This document shows, in pieces, positions 10,288 to 19,560 of a stretch of 64,000 nt of DNA (positions are counted from its first letter, which is position 1; every line of letters starts with the position of its first letter). A program made the translations under genes and the position numbers. The DNA comes from Streptomyces sp. PKU-EA00015 (lineage in GTDB: Bacteria > Actinomycetota > Actinomycetes > Streptomycetales > Streptomycetaceae): NCBI RefSeq assembly GCF_013387495.1, contig NZ_JABZEE010000004.1, positions 124,001 to 188,000 on the forward strand. Reading direction: 5' to 3'. A model generated the notes under the pieces. It was given only the letters and a program-made list of their open reading frames with translations, was not told the DNA's origin and did not search any database.

Positions 10288-11310
10288 CTAGGCCCGGGCG
10301 AGTTCGGCCGGCGACGCGGCGTCGGCCGGCACGGGGACGGCGAGGGTGTGGCGCAGTACCTCGTCGCGCTCGCGCGGGTCGGTGGTGGCGAGCAGCGCGC
10401 TGAGCACGGCGATGCGGGTCTGGCCGGCGCGCAGCGTGCCCGCCGGCACGGCTCCGGCGGCGACGAGGTCGACCGCACCGCCGTGGGTGTAGATCTCGGT
10501 GACGGGTCCGGCCTGGACACGGGTGGTCAGGGCGACGAGCACGCCGCGGGACACCGCGGTGGCGACGGCCTCGACGGTCTCGGGAGTGGCGTTGCCGGCG
10601 CCGGTGGCCACCAGGACGATGCCCTGCGCGCCGGCGCCGACGGCCGCGTTCAGCAGATACGGGTCGGCGTCGCAGTGGTGCATCACCATGTCGACGCGCG
10701 GCGGGCTGTCGGGCAGGGCCGGGAGCGGCAGGCCCGCAGGACGCCGGGGGTGGCGCAGGACCGAGACGCGACCGAAGCCCACGTTGCCGATGCGGGCGCC
10801 GGAGGGGTCGGCGAAGGCGTCCGCCGCGAGTGTCTGGGTCTTGACGGTGCCGCGTGCGGCGTGCACCTTGCCGTCGAAGGCGACCAGCACGCCGAGGCCG
10901 CGGGTCGTCGAGGCGGTCAGCAGCGCGTCGTGGAGGTTGCCGGGGCCGTCGCCGTCGGCGGCGTCGAGCGGCAGCTGGGCGCCGGTGAAGACGACCGGAC
11001 GCGGGTCGTCGTGGTGGAGGTCGACGAGGAACGCCGACTCCTCCAGGGTGTCGGTGCCGTGCGTGACGACGATGCCGTCCACGTCCGGGTCGGCGAGGAC
11101 CTCGTGGACGGTGCGCAGCAGGGTCAGCTGGTGGGCCGTGGTGAGACGGGGGCTGTTCACGCTGAACAGGTCGACGATCTCGATGGTGACGTCCGCGGGG
11201 ACCGCCGCGGTCGCCATGACCTCCCGGCCGTGGGCCTCGGCGGCGAATCCGGATCCCTGCCAGCGGCTGGCTATGGTTCCGCCGGTGCTGATGACGACGA
11301 TCCGTCCCAT
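10288..11310 (-). CDS. ansA: L-asparaginase
   Basis: 340 residues without an export signal. N-terminal nucleophile motif ISTGGTIAS (first Thr) and the second conserved block VVTHGTDTLEESA identify the asparaginase/glutaminase fold, which hydrolyses asparagine to aspartate. GAGGAG lies 8 bases before the ATG at 11310. It is divergent from an Lrp/AsnC regulator 116 bases away and upstream of aspartase, so asparagine use is the likely role. Whether it belongs to the periplasmic-like or cytoplasmic class is not settled; the symbol is a best guess. Confidence 0.92.
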   Translation of the reverse strand: MGRIVVISTGGTIASRWQGSGFAAEAHGREVMATAAVPADVTIEIVDLFSVNSPRLTTAHQLTLLRTVHEVLADPDVDGIVVTHGTDTLEESAFLVDLHHDDPRPVVFTGAQLPLDAADGDGPGNLHDALLTASTTRGLGVLVAFDGKVHAARGTVKTQTLAADAFADPSGARIGNVGFGRVSVLRHPRRPAGLPLPALPDSPPRVDMVMHHCDADPYLLNAAVGAGAQGIVLVATGAGNATPETVEAVATAVSRGVLVALTTRVQAGPVTEIYTHGGAVDLVAAGAVPAGTLRAGQTRIAVLSALLATTDPRERDEVLRHTLAVPVPADAASPAELARA

Positions 11311-11360
11311 CTGCGTTCTCCTCGTCGGTGCCCCGGTGGGGGCGGTGGCTCGAGTGCGAC

Positions 11361-11464
11361 GCAATGATAGGCGGATTGTCCCGCAATATGATTGTCTCTT
11401 CGACCCGCCCGTCCCAGGAGGACGTGGTGGATAATTGCGCAATGGACGCCATCGATCGTGCAAT
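11361..11464. promoter_or_regulatory. Array of GCAAT/ATTGT half-sites, probable Lrp/AsnC operator
   Basis: GCAAT occurs at 11361, 11383, 11439 and 11460, with ATTGT at 11375 and 11391; 11434-11443 is the perfect palindrome ATTGCGCAAT. Spacings of 22 and 21 bases are two helix turns, the spacing expected for Lrp octamers. The array covers the divergent promoter region and runs into the regulator's own first codons, suggesting autoregulation as well as control of the asparaginase/aspartase genes. Confidence 0.5.
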
Positions 11465-11897
11465 CTTGCGTGAGCTTCAGAAGGACGGACGGCTCAGCAA
11501 CCAGGACCTGGCGCAGCGCGTGGGCCTGACGCCCTCGCCCTGCATGCGCCGGGTCCGGCAACTGGAACAGGACGGCGTGATCCAGGGGTACCGCGCGGTG
11601 ATCGACCCCGAGGCAGTCGGGCGCAGCTTCGAGGTGCTCGTCTCCATCGAGGTGCGGCGTGACCGCGAGGCGGTCGAGGCGTTCGAGGCGGCGCTCCAGG
11701 ACATCCCGGACGTCATCGAGGCGTACCGGTTGTTCGGCAGCCCGGGGTGTCTGCTGCGCATCGCGGTGGCAGACCTGCGGGCGTACGAGCAACTGTGGAT
11801 CGAGAAGCTGACGGCCCTGTCCGGTGTCACCGAGGTCAACTCGCAGATCATCATGAAGCGGATCAAGGACCCCGCCGGCCTGCCGGTGGACGGCTGA
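11427..11897 (+). CDS. Lrp/AsnC family transcriptional regulator
   Basis: About 156 residues. N-terminal winged helix-turn-helix (AIDRAILRELQKDGRLSNQD..., LAQRVGLTPSPCMRRVRQLE) followed by the RAM/AsnC ligand-binding domain (about 65-145). AGGAGG at 11416-11421 favours the GTG at 11427 (5-base spacing) over the ATG at 11442. It is divergent from asparaginase and aspartase, so the effector is probably asparagine, aspartate or another amino acid. A probable operator array overlaps its start. Confidence 0.92.
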   Translation: MDNCAMDAIDRAILRELQKDGRLSNQDLAQRVGLTPSPCMRRVRQLEQDGVIQGYRAVIDPEAVGRSFEVLVSIEVRRDREAVEAFEAALQDIPDVIEAYRLFGSPGCLLRIAVADLRAYEQLWIEKLTALSGVTEVNSQIIMKRIKDPAGLPVDG

Positions 11898-11911
11898 CGG
11901 GCCCCGTCGTC

Positions 11912-12382
11912 TTAGTTCGTCTCGACGAGCCTCGCGAGGTTGTCCAGGGCCATGCGCGTGCCGGTCTCGTTGTCGGCGGCCGGCACGCTGTCGGGGATCC
12001 CCTCGTGCACGACGAGGACATCGGTGCCGCCGTCCGCGTCGGTGAGCGTCGTCGTCATCGTCATCTCGCCGCGCAGCGCGGGATCGGCCGTCTCGAACTC
12101 GAACACCTCGACGACCCGCTCGTCGGGCACCAGCCGCACGAAGCGTCCGTGGTACGTGTCCGTACGGGCGCCCGACTTCCCGACGCCGCCCGGTCCCTCG
12201 TAGGTCAGAGAGATGCGGAACGCGCCGCCCTCGCGGGCGTCGAACTCGTGCACCTGGCTGCTCATGCCGGCAGGCACCCGCCATGTGGCGAGTGCCTCCG
12301 CATCGAGGAGCGCCCGGTAGACGACGGAACGCGGCGCCCTGATGTGCCGGGAGACCTGCGTCGCATACACGCCCGGCAGCAT
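11912..12382 (-). CDS. SRPBCC (AHSA1-like) family protein
   Basis: 156 residues of the START/SRPBCC fold: N-terminal VSRHIRAPRSVVYRALLDAEALATW, the middle block HEFDAREGGAFRISLTYEG and a C-terminal helix ending ALDNLARLVE. AHSA1-like members bind hydrophobic ligands; most are uncharacterised. It starts 7 bases after the stop of the phospholipase C gene, so the two are probably one transcript, perhaps by chance of compaction. It converges on the Lrp gene. Confidence 0.88.
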   Translation of the reverse strand: MLPGVYATQVSRHIRAPRSVVYRALLDAEALATWRVPAGMSSQVHEFDAREGGAFRISLTYEGPGGVGKSGARTDTYHGRFVRLVPDERVVEVFEFETADPALRGEMTMTTTLTDADGGTDVLVVHEGIPDSVPAADNETGTRMALDNLARLVETN

Positions 12383-12389
12383 ACGGCTC

Positions 12390-14447
12390 TCAGGTGGTCC
12401 GGATCGCCGGGTCGCTCACCCCCGGCGCGCCGGTCTCCACGTGACCGGCGAAGCGGCGCAGGAACACGCTGTTCGTGTCGCAGACCACCGACACGTCGTA
12501 CCAGCGCCCGGTGCCGCTCAGGTCCACCGTGTGCGTCACCGTGGCTCCGGAGCGCAGGGAGAGGGTCCGGGGGGCGCCGCCGTAGGCGTTGGTGACGGTG
12601 AGATTCGCGGCCGTGGCGCCGGGGTTGGTCAGGGTCAGGTCGAGGTTTCCCGTGGCGGCGTTGTGACGGGCCCTCGCTTCGACGGTCACGGTCTTCCCCG
12701 GGCTCCTGAAGGTGCGCAGGAAGCCGTTCGGTCCGTGCACGGTGAGGTGGTGCGTGCCCTTGGAGTAGGCGGAGTTCCAGGTGTCGGTGACGGTCTTGCC
12801 CGCCTCCGCCGTGTACGTCCACGGAGCGTCGGTGCGGTTCGGAGACGTCACGTAGAACTGCGCTCCGGCCGCCGATCCCGGACCGAAGGTGAGGGCGATG
12901 CGGCCGTCCGCCGTGTTGACGGCGCTGTCGACGTAGGGCGCGTAGGGCAGCGGCCGGGTGGGGCGTGCGCCGGGCTCCTGCGCCGGCATGCTGCCGACGG
13001 CGGGCGGGGTGGGCCGGTAGTCGGGGTGGCGCTCGCGGTCCGGCGGCTCGTAGGCCGAGGTGTCGGGCAGCGTGACCGGAGTGGTGTCGGTGGCGCCGAA
13101 GTCGAAGGCCGAGGTGAGGTCGCCGCAGATCGCGCGGCGCCAGGGGGAGATGTTGGGTTCGGTCACACCGAAGCGGCGTTCCATGAAGCGGATGATCGAG
13201 GTGTGGTCGAAGACCTCGGAGCACACGTAGCCGCCGGTGCTCCACGGGGAGACGACGAGCATCGGCACACGCGGGCCCAGGCCGTAGTTGCCCGCGGCGT
13301 ACGACGTGCCGCCCGCGTAGAACTCGGTGGAGGTGTCCGCGGTGGACCTGCCCTGCGCGGACGACGCCGGCGGGTACGGGGGCACGATGTGGTCGAAGAA
13401 GCCGTCGTTCTCGTCGTAGGTGATGAACAGGGCCGTCCTGCTCCACACCGCCGGGTCGGCCGTCAGTGCGTCGAGGACGCGCGCGATGTACCAGGCGCCG
13501 TAGTTCGAGGGGAAGTTGGAGTGCTCGGTGAACGCCTCGGGGGCGGCGATCCAGGAGATCTGGGGGAGCCTGCCGGCCTGTACGTCGGCCTTGAGGTCGT
13601 CGACGTACCCGTCGCCGTTCTTGACGTCGGTGCCGGTGCGTGCCTTGTCGTACAGCGGGTTGCCCGGCTGGGCGTTGCGGTACTGGTTGAAGTAGAGGAG
13701 CGAGTTGTCGCCGTAGTTGCCGCGGTAGGCGTCGCTGATCCAGCCCCAGTGGCCGGCGGCGTCCAGACCGTCGCCCGTGTCCTGGTAGATCTTCCAGGAG
13801 ATCCCCGCCTGCTCCAGCCGCTCGGGATACGTCCTCCAGCCGTACCCCGCCTCCTCGTTGCCGAGCACGGGCCCGCCGCCCGCGCCGTCGTTCCCGGTGT
13901 AACCCGTCCACATGTAGTAGCGGTTGGGGTCCGTGGCCCCGATGAACGAGCAGTGGTAGGCGTCGCAGACGGTGAACCTGTCGGCGAGGGCGTAGTGGAA
14001 GGGGATGTCGTCCCGGTCGAGGTACGCCATCGTCGTCGGCGTCTTGGCGGGCACCCACTGGTCGTACCTGCCGTTGTTGAACGCCTTGTGGCCGCCCGCC
14101 CAGTCGTGGTTGAGGCCCTGGAGGAACTGCATTCCGAGATCGTCGGCCGTCGGGTGGAAGGGGAGGGTCACCTTCTTGCCGTCCGACTGGTGCCAGACCG
14201 GCAGGCCGCTGGGCAGCGTCACGGGGCGCGGGTCGCCGAAGCCCCGTACGCCCTTCAGCGCGCCGAAGTAGTGGTCGAACGAACGGTTCTCCTGCATCAG
14301 GACCACGATGTGCTCGACGTCCTGGATGGTGCCGGTGCTGCGGGCCGCGGGGATGGCCGCGGCGCGGTCGATGCTGCTCGACAGCGCCGCGAAGCCCGCT
14401 GTCGCGCCCGCGATCTGCAGAAAGCGGCGCCGGTTGATGTCAGGCAT
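12390..14447 (-). CDS. Tat-exported phosphocholine-type phospholipase C
   Basis: 685 residues. The N-terminus has a twin-arginine signal (NRRRFLQIAGATAGFAAL), so it is exported folded. The catalytic phosphoesterase domain (about 40-430) has the HIVVLMQENRSFDHYFG, HDW and YDENDGFFDH blocks of bacterial phospholipase C/AcpA enzymes, then two C-terminal DUF756 beta domains (about 500-590 and 590-680). It should cleave phospholipid head groups outside the cell, often for phosphate scavenging. The Met at 14447 is chosen over one 51 bases upstream because the Tat motif follows it directly. I saw no clear Pho box upstream. Confidence 0.94.
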   Translation of the reverse strand: MPDINRRRFLQIAGATAGFAALSSSIDRAAAIPAARSTGTIQDVEHIVVLMQENRSFDHYFGALKGVRGFGDPRPVTLPSGLPVWHQSDGKKVTLPFHPTADDLGMQFLQGLNHDWAGGHKAFNNGRYDQWVPAKTPTTMAYLDRDDIPFHYALADRFTVCDAYHCSFIGATDPNRYYMWTGYTGNDGAGGGPVLGNEEAGYGWRTYPERLEQAGISWKIYQDTGDGLDAAGHWGWISDAYRGNYGDNSLLYFNQYRNAQPGNPLYDKARTGTDVKNGDGYVDDLKADVQAGRLPQISWIAAPEAFTEHSNFPSNYGAWYIARVLDALTADPAVWSRTALFITYDENDGFFDHIVPPYPPASSAQGRSTADTSTEFYAGGTSYAAGNYGLGPRVPMLVVSPWSTGGYVCSEVFDHTSIIRFMERRFGVTEPNISPWRRAICGDLTSAFDFGATDTTPVTLPDTSAYEPPDRERHPDYRPTPPAVGSMPAQEPGARPTRPLPYAPYVDSAVNTADGRIALTFGPGSAAGAQFYVTSPNRTDAPWTYTAEAGKTVTDTWNSAYSKGTHHLTVHGPNGFLRTFRSPGKTVTVEARARHNAATGNLDLTLTNPGATAANLTVTNAYGGAPRTLSLRSGATVTHTVDLSGTGRWYDVSVVCDTNSVFLRRFAGHVETGAPGVSDPAIRTT

Positions 14448-14583
14448 GGGCGAGGCCTCTTGGGGAGTAGGGGAACAGGAGCGACCGGAATCCTCCAAGG
14501 GGGCCGAGGGGAAGGGAAGGGGCCCGGGCTGCTGTTCCGGTGAACTGTGGCTGTACGGGGTCTTGACGCGGAACGCCGGGCGG

Positions 14584-14850
14584 TCAACCCGGCGTGTTCC
14601 AGTTCTGGTTGGCGCCGCCGGTGCACGGATAGGTGATCAGCCGCGTACCGTTCGCGCTGCTTCCGGCCGTCGATCCCGGTGATCGCACGGGACGCGGAGT
14701 TGCCGATCGCGTCCTCCTGCACGCTGCCGCCCGGCACCTCGGGGACCCTCGCGTAGGCGCTGCTGGTGCTGCTCGTCGAGGTGCCGCCGACCGAGGCCGT
14801 GACGGCGGTGCCCGGACGTCTCGACGCACAGGGATCCGATGCGGTGCACG
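14584..14850 (-). pseudogene. Remnant of a secreted protein ending in a ricin-type (CBM13) lectin repeat
   Basis: The stop at 14584 closes a frame reading SSANGTRLITYPCTGGANQNW, the typical last repeat of a ricin B-type carbohydrate-binding module (NGT...C.GG.NQ.W). Immediately upstream the homology moves to a neighbouring frame (SASRAITGIDGRK), and no full repeat or catalytic domain follows. The region between 14850 and 15370 has no gene that I recognise. Read as a relic of a glycan-binding secreted enzyme. Confidence 0.5.
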
Positions 14851-15123
14851 AGTGCCTCCGGGAGAGGAGCTGTGGGGGAGTGGGGAGGGTGGGGCACGTA
14901 CACACCAAAGAATGGGAGCGGCGGCTCGGCGAGGGCATGGACTTACGGGGAGGCCGGTTGGACTCTTGTCGGCCTGCCCCTGGGCAGCGGCGGCCGACGG
15001 GCAGGGGCGAGCAGCGTCCGGCGTGGTTTTTCAGTGACCGTACTCGCCGGTAAATGGGGTATCAGCGACAATCTCCATCAACGTTTTTCTGAAGAATGTG
15101 CTTCCGACTGAATGGCTATTCAC

Positions 15124-15139
15124 TGTGACGTGCATCACA
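15124..15139. promoter_or_regulatory. Perfect Crp-type palindrome TGTGA-N6-TCACA
   Basis: TGTGACGTGCATCACA matches the classical cAMP receptor protein consensus without mismatch. Streptomyces encode Crp and it is known to influence secondary metabolism. The site is 230 bases before the MFS exporter that opens the peptide locus, with no recognised gene between, so it is a candidate control point for that locus. Confidence 0.5.
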
Positions 15140-15369
15140 GCGGGCTTTCCTGGACACGGCCGTGCGCATCCCGTTTCGATAGACCCCGCGGGGCCGACGA
15201 TCTTGGCCTCGGATTACGGGGGAATTCCCGAATCTTGTCGTTGGTAATGGTGCTGAACGAGAAGTGGGGGCGTGTCAGGGATCCTGACGTGCACAAAATC
15301 AGGGGGCCGGTGTCACCATCGGGGCCCCGGTCGGACGTCCGGTCGTCGGGGGCGCGGTACGGCAGGACC

Positions 15370-16590
15370 ATGCTGAGCCGCTTCTTTCCGGCCCGGGGAC
15401 CGGCGCGCACCCTCACCGGCATCACGCTGGTGCACACCATGGGGCAGGGCCTGTGGATGGCGCTCAACGCCATCTACGCCACCACCGTCCTCCACCTGAC
15501 GCCCGGCCAGTTCGGCGTCGGCCTCGGCGTCGCTGCCGGAGTCGCCCTCGCGGTGAGCACCCCGACCGGCCACCTGGCCGACCGGATCGGCCCGCGGGCC
15601 GTGCAGGTCTGGTCCTTCGTCGCCCTCGGGCCCCTCACCGCCGCGCTCCTCGCCGTGCAGGGTTTCGGCATGTACGTCCTCGTGGTGTGCGTGCAGGCGG
15701 TCGCCTACAGCGCCAGCCGCAGTGCGCGGATGGCCATGGTCGCCGGCCTGATCCCGCCCGAGGACCGGGTCGTTGTCCGGGCCCACCTCCGGGCCACCAG
15801 CAACATCAGCGTCTCCGTGGGCGCCGCCCTCGCCGGCATGCTGCTCGCCTTCGACTCGGCCTGGGCCTACAAGGCCGCCGTGGTCTTCAACGCCTCCACG
15901 TACCTGATCACCGGCCTGCTCTCGCTGCTCCTCCCGGCCGTCGAGCCGCAGCCCGCCCGCCAGGGGCCGGCGCTGATCGTGCTGCGGGACCGGCCCTACC
16001 TGACCTTCGTCGTGCTGGACGGGCTGCTGTCCATGCACAACCTGCTGCTCGACGTCGTCCTGCCGCTGTGGATCCTGCACCACACGAACGCGCCGCGCTG
16101 GATGATCGCCGCCATCCTGCTCACCAACACCGTCGCCGTGGTCCTGCTGCAGGTCAGGGCGGCCCGCGGCACCGACGAACCACCTGCGGCGGCGAGGGCG
16201 TCCCGGTCCGGGTCGCTGTGCCTCGCGCTCGCCTGCGTCGTCTTCGCCCTCACCGGCGACGCCTCCGCGGTGCTCGCCTGCGTGCTGCTGCTCGGCGGGG
16301 CGCTGGCCCACGTCCTCGGCGAGATCCGGCAGTCGGCCGGGAGCTGGGGCATGTCGTTCGGACTGGCGCCCGAGCACGCGCAGGGCCAGTACCAGGGCAC
16401 GTACGCGATGGGTTCCGACCTGGGCAAGATGATCGCTCCCGCCCTGCTGACCTGGCTCGCCATCGAGCACGGCACCGTCGGCTGGATGGCCATGGCCGTC
16501 GGCTTCGCCCTGGTGGGCTGCACCATGCCGTTCCTCGTGAACTGGGCGAGGCGGAGCGCCGAGCCCGCGCCCGACCCCGTCGCGGCGTGA
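15370..16590 (+). CDS. MFS transporter, probable exporter of the peptide locus
   Basis: 406 residues with about 11-12 hydrophobic segments and an MFS loop 2-3 motif (GHLADRIGPRAVQVW). Start taken at MLSRFFPARGPART because residues before it do not look like protein and the membrane core starts soon after; the ribosome site is weak. Same direction as, and 286 bases before, the NRPS-like gene; the gap holds a short hairpin (16818-16834, CGGATGC/GCATCCG). Position suggests export of, or resistance to, the product. Substrate unknown. Confidence 0.88.
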   Translation: MLSRFFPARGPARTLTGITLVHTMGQGLWMALNAIYATTVLHLTPGQFGVGLGVAAGVALAVSTPTGHLADRIGPRAVQVWSFVALGPLTAALLAVQGFGMYVLVVCVQAVAYSASRSARMAMVAGLIPPEDRVVVRAHLRATSNISVSVGAALAGMLLAFDSAWAYKAAVVFNASTYLITGLLSLLLPAVEPQPARQGPALIVLRDRPYLTFVVLDGLLSMHNLLLDVVLPLWILHHTNAPRWMIAAILLTNTVAVVLLQVRAARGTDEPPAAARASRSGSLCLALACVVFALTGDASAVLACVLLLGGALAHVLGEIRQSAGSWGMSFGLAPEHAQGQYQGTYAMGSDLGKMIAPALLTWLAIEHGTVGWMAMAVGFALVGCTMPFLVNWARRSAEPAPDPVAA

Positions 16591-16876
16591 GCGGGCGGCC
16601 GTCAAGCCGCGGAGGACGGACATAGTTCGGCCGCGGCACCCGGAACACGGAATTCCACAGCACCGATTCGCCTGATGCATTTCCTCGGAAAGGCCGACCT
16701 GCCGACCGGTGGAAACGCATGCGGGCAAGGCGAATAAGAACCGCTGCCCCGATGCGCAACTGCGGCGGGAATCGCAGAAGGCATTTCGCCGGATGCGTAT
16801 TCGGCATGCGTGCACGACGGATGCTGCGCATCCGGCACGGCAGGACAGCGAAAAGCGAAATCCGACGAGGGGGATC

Positions 16877-19440
16877 ATGACAGTGGGCGACATCTCCGCC
16901 GCCTCATCCGCCGCAGTACCGTCCGGCGCGGCACCGGCTCTGCAACTGCCCGTCAGGGACGTGGGCAGCGGTGCGGCCGAAGCGGCGGGCACGGGCACGT
17001 ACTCCTGGTCCGGCGACCGCCTCGTGCCGGTGACGGAGGCCCAGTCCGGCACGCCCGCGGTCTCGGACCTGCTCCACGCCGCGTTCACGGTGCTCCTGCA
17101 CCGCTACAGCGGCCAGGACGACATCGTGGGAGCACGGGCGGGCGGCGCCGGCGGTGCGCCCCTCGGCCGGCCCGTCGCCGTGCGCTCGCGGATCGCCGAG
17201 GACGTGACACTCTCCGCGCTGGCGGCCGGCCTCGGCGCCCGCTACCGCGACGCCGCCCGGAACGCGGCGCCCGACGCCCCCGCCGACCTCGGCACGGGAC
17301 TGCGCGCGGGCTACGTCGAGCACGACGGCGCCGAGGCGGCCGCCGCCGACGGCTTCGCGTTGCTCCTGGAGGCCGAACTCACCGCCTCAGCCGTACGGTT
17401 GACCCTCCACTACGACCGCGGCCTCTTCACCGGCGAACTGATCACCCGGATGGCCGCCAACCTGGGCACCCTCCTCCGCGACGCCGCCGCACGACCCGAG
17501 GCGCCCGTGGGCGAACTGACCGTGCTGTCCGCGGCAGAGACCCACCACCTGCTGTCCGGGCTCAACGACACCGCCCGCCCGTACGCCTCCACCCCGCTGC
17601 ACGCCCTCGTCGAGGCCCAGGCGGCCCGCACTCCGGACGCGCCCGCAGTCGAGTGGCAGGGCGCCGTACTGACCTACCGCCAACTGGACGAGCAGGCCAA
17701 CCGCTTGGCGCGTGCGCTGGCCTCCGGCGGGATCACGCCGGGGTCCCGCGTCGGCCTGTGCCTGGCGCGCACCCATCGCACCGTCGTCCTGCTCCTCGCC
17801 GTGCATAAGGCGGGGTGCGCGTACGTGCCGCTCGACCCGGCCTATCCCGCGGACCGGCTGAGCGCCATCGCCGCCACGGCAGACATGGCCGCTGTCGTCC
17901 ACGACGGCGACGACGCGCCGGGCCGGCTCGACGGCGTGGGAGCGGCCGCTGTGCCGTGGGCGGAACTGTGGGAGAAGGCGTCCGCCGAGGACGGCGGCCC
18001 CCTGGACACCGGTGTCGACCCGGGCGCCACGACGCACCTCGTCTACACCTCCGGCTCGACCGGCCTGCCCAAGGGCGTCGTCATCAGCCACCGCAACGTG
18101 GTCGCCTTCCTCGCCTGGGCCGAGGACACCTACGGCTCCGACGAGCTCGCCCGGGTCCTGTTCTCCACCTCGCTCAACTTCGACCTGTCGGTCTTCGAGC
18201 TGTGGGCGCCGCTCACCCGCGGAGGCTGCGTCGTCGTCGTGGACAACGTCCTCGCGCTCACCGAGGACGAGGAGCTGCGGCCGACCCTGGTCAACACCGT
18301 GCCGAGTGCGCTGAACGTACTGCTCCAGCGCGCGGCCGTGCCCGCCTCGACCCGTGTCCTGAACGTGGCGGGCGAGCCGCTGTCCAAGGAGCTCGTCAAC
18401 GCCGCCTTCGACGGCACCGGCATCGAGCGGCTCTACAACCTGTACGGCCCCTCCGAGGACACCACGTACTCGACCTGGAAGTGCTTCACCGGCCCCACGG
18501 CCGCCGCCCCGACCGTCGGCGTACCGATCCACAACACCGTCGCCCACTGCTGGACGCGCACGGACGGCTGGTGCCGCACGGCGCCACCGGCGAACTCCAC
18601 CTGGGCGGCGACGGCCTGGCCCAGGGCTACATCAACGACCCCGAGCGCACAGCCGCCGCGTTCGTGCCCGCCCCGGCCCAACTCGCCGTGCCCGGGGGCC
18701 GGCTCTACCGCACGGGCGACCTGGCCCGCTGGACCGAGGACGGCGAACTGCGCTTCCTCGGCCGCAAGGACAACCAGGTGAAGGTGCGGGACTTCCGGAT
18801 CGAACTGGGCGAGATCGAATCCGTCATGCGCGAGACCGCCGGTCTGCGCGACGTCGCCGCCCTGGCGGTCCGCACCGACGGCGACACCAGGCTGGTCTGC
18901 TACGTCGGCCAGGACGGCGGCGGCACCGTCTCCGTCGAGGCGATGGGCGCCCACCTGCGGGCCAAGCTGCCGCACTACATGCAGCCCGCGAAGATCATCG
19001 TCGAGGAACGGCTGCCGCGGCTGCCCAACGGCAAGGTCGACCGCACGTCCCTCGCCGCCCGCGACATCGACTGGGGGCAGGCCGCCGCGGCCGCCTTCGC
19101 GGGCGACGACCCGGACGAGATCGCGGTCGCCCGCGTCTGGTCCGACCTGCTGGGCCTGGTGACCCTCTCCTCGGACCTCGACTTCTTCTCGGTCGGCGGG
19201 CACTCCCTGCTGGCCAACCTGCTGGCCGCCCGCCTCTCGGACACCGCCGCCCGACCCGTGCGCGTCGCCGAGATCCACGAGCACCGCACCCTCGCCGACC
19301 AGGCGGCGCTGCTGCGCCGCAAGCGCGCACAACTGCCCGACGCGCAGGCCGCGGCCGGCACCACCGGGCGGCTGCGCGCCGTCGCCGAGACACTGCGCGA
19401 ATCGGGCCGCGGCCACGGCGTTCCCGGTGTTGGGAGCGGC
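16877..19440 (+). pseudogene. NRPS: condensation fragment, adenylation and carrier domains, frameshifted
   Basis: ATG at 16877 with GAGGGGG upstream. Residues about 50-235 resemble only the C-terminal half of a condensation domain (DLLHAAFTVLLHRYSGQDD..., ending VGELTVLSAAE) with no HHxxxDG. A full adenylation domain follows: VYTSGSTGLPKG, NFDLSVFELW, NLYGPSEDTTYS, then a frame change at about 18547/18548 where one G seems missing (CAC-TGCTGG for expected CACGTGCTGG). The next frame carries GELHLGGDGLAQGY, YRTGDLARW, FLGRKDNQVKVRDFRIELGEIE, LPNGKVDR and a carrier domain (FFSVGGHSLLAN, Ser for phosphopantetheine, about 19190). Hand-read specificity code is DLFNNALTYK, which I recall as an alanine code. 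As written the protein stops working mid-adenylation domain. The downstream frame stays open into the aminotransferase. A sequencing error is possible. Confidence 0.8.
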
Positions 19441-19560
19441 GGTTTTCGTGGACGGCGCACTGGAGTTCACGTACGACGGCGTCGCCGACACCGGCACGGG
19501 GGCCGCGTACGGAGCCGGGACCCCGCAGCGCGTCACGTGCATCACCAAGCCCATGCGTTC

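Noticed and set aside
10136..11452. N-terminal extension of the aspartase open frame to 922 residues
   Set aside because: The upstream part overlaps the asparaginase gene in another frame and has no similarity to lyases; aspartase starts at 10135.
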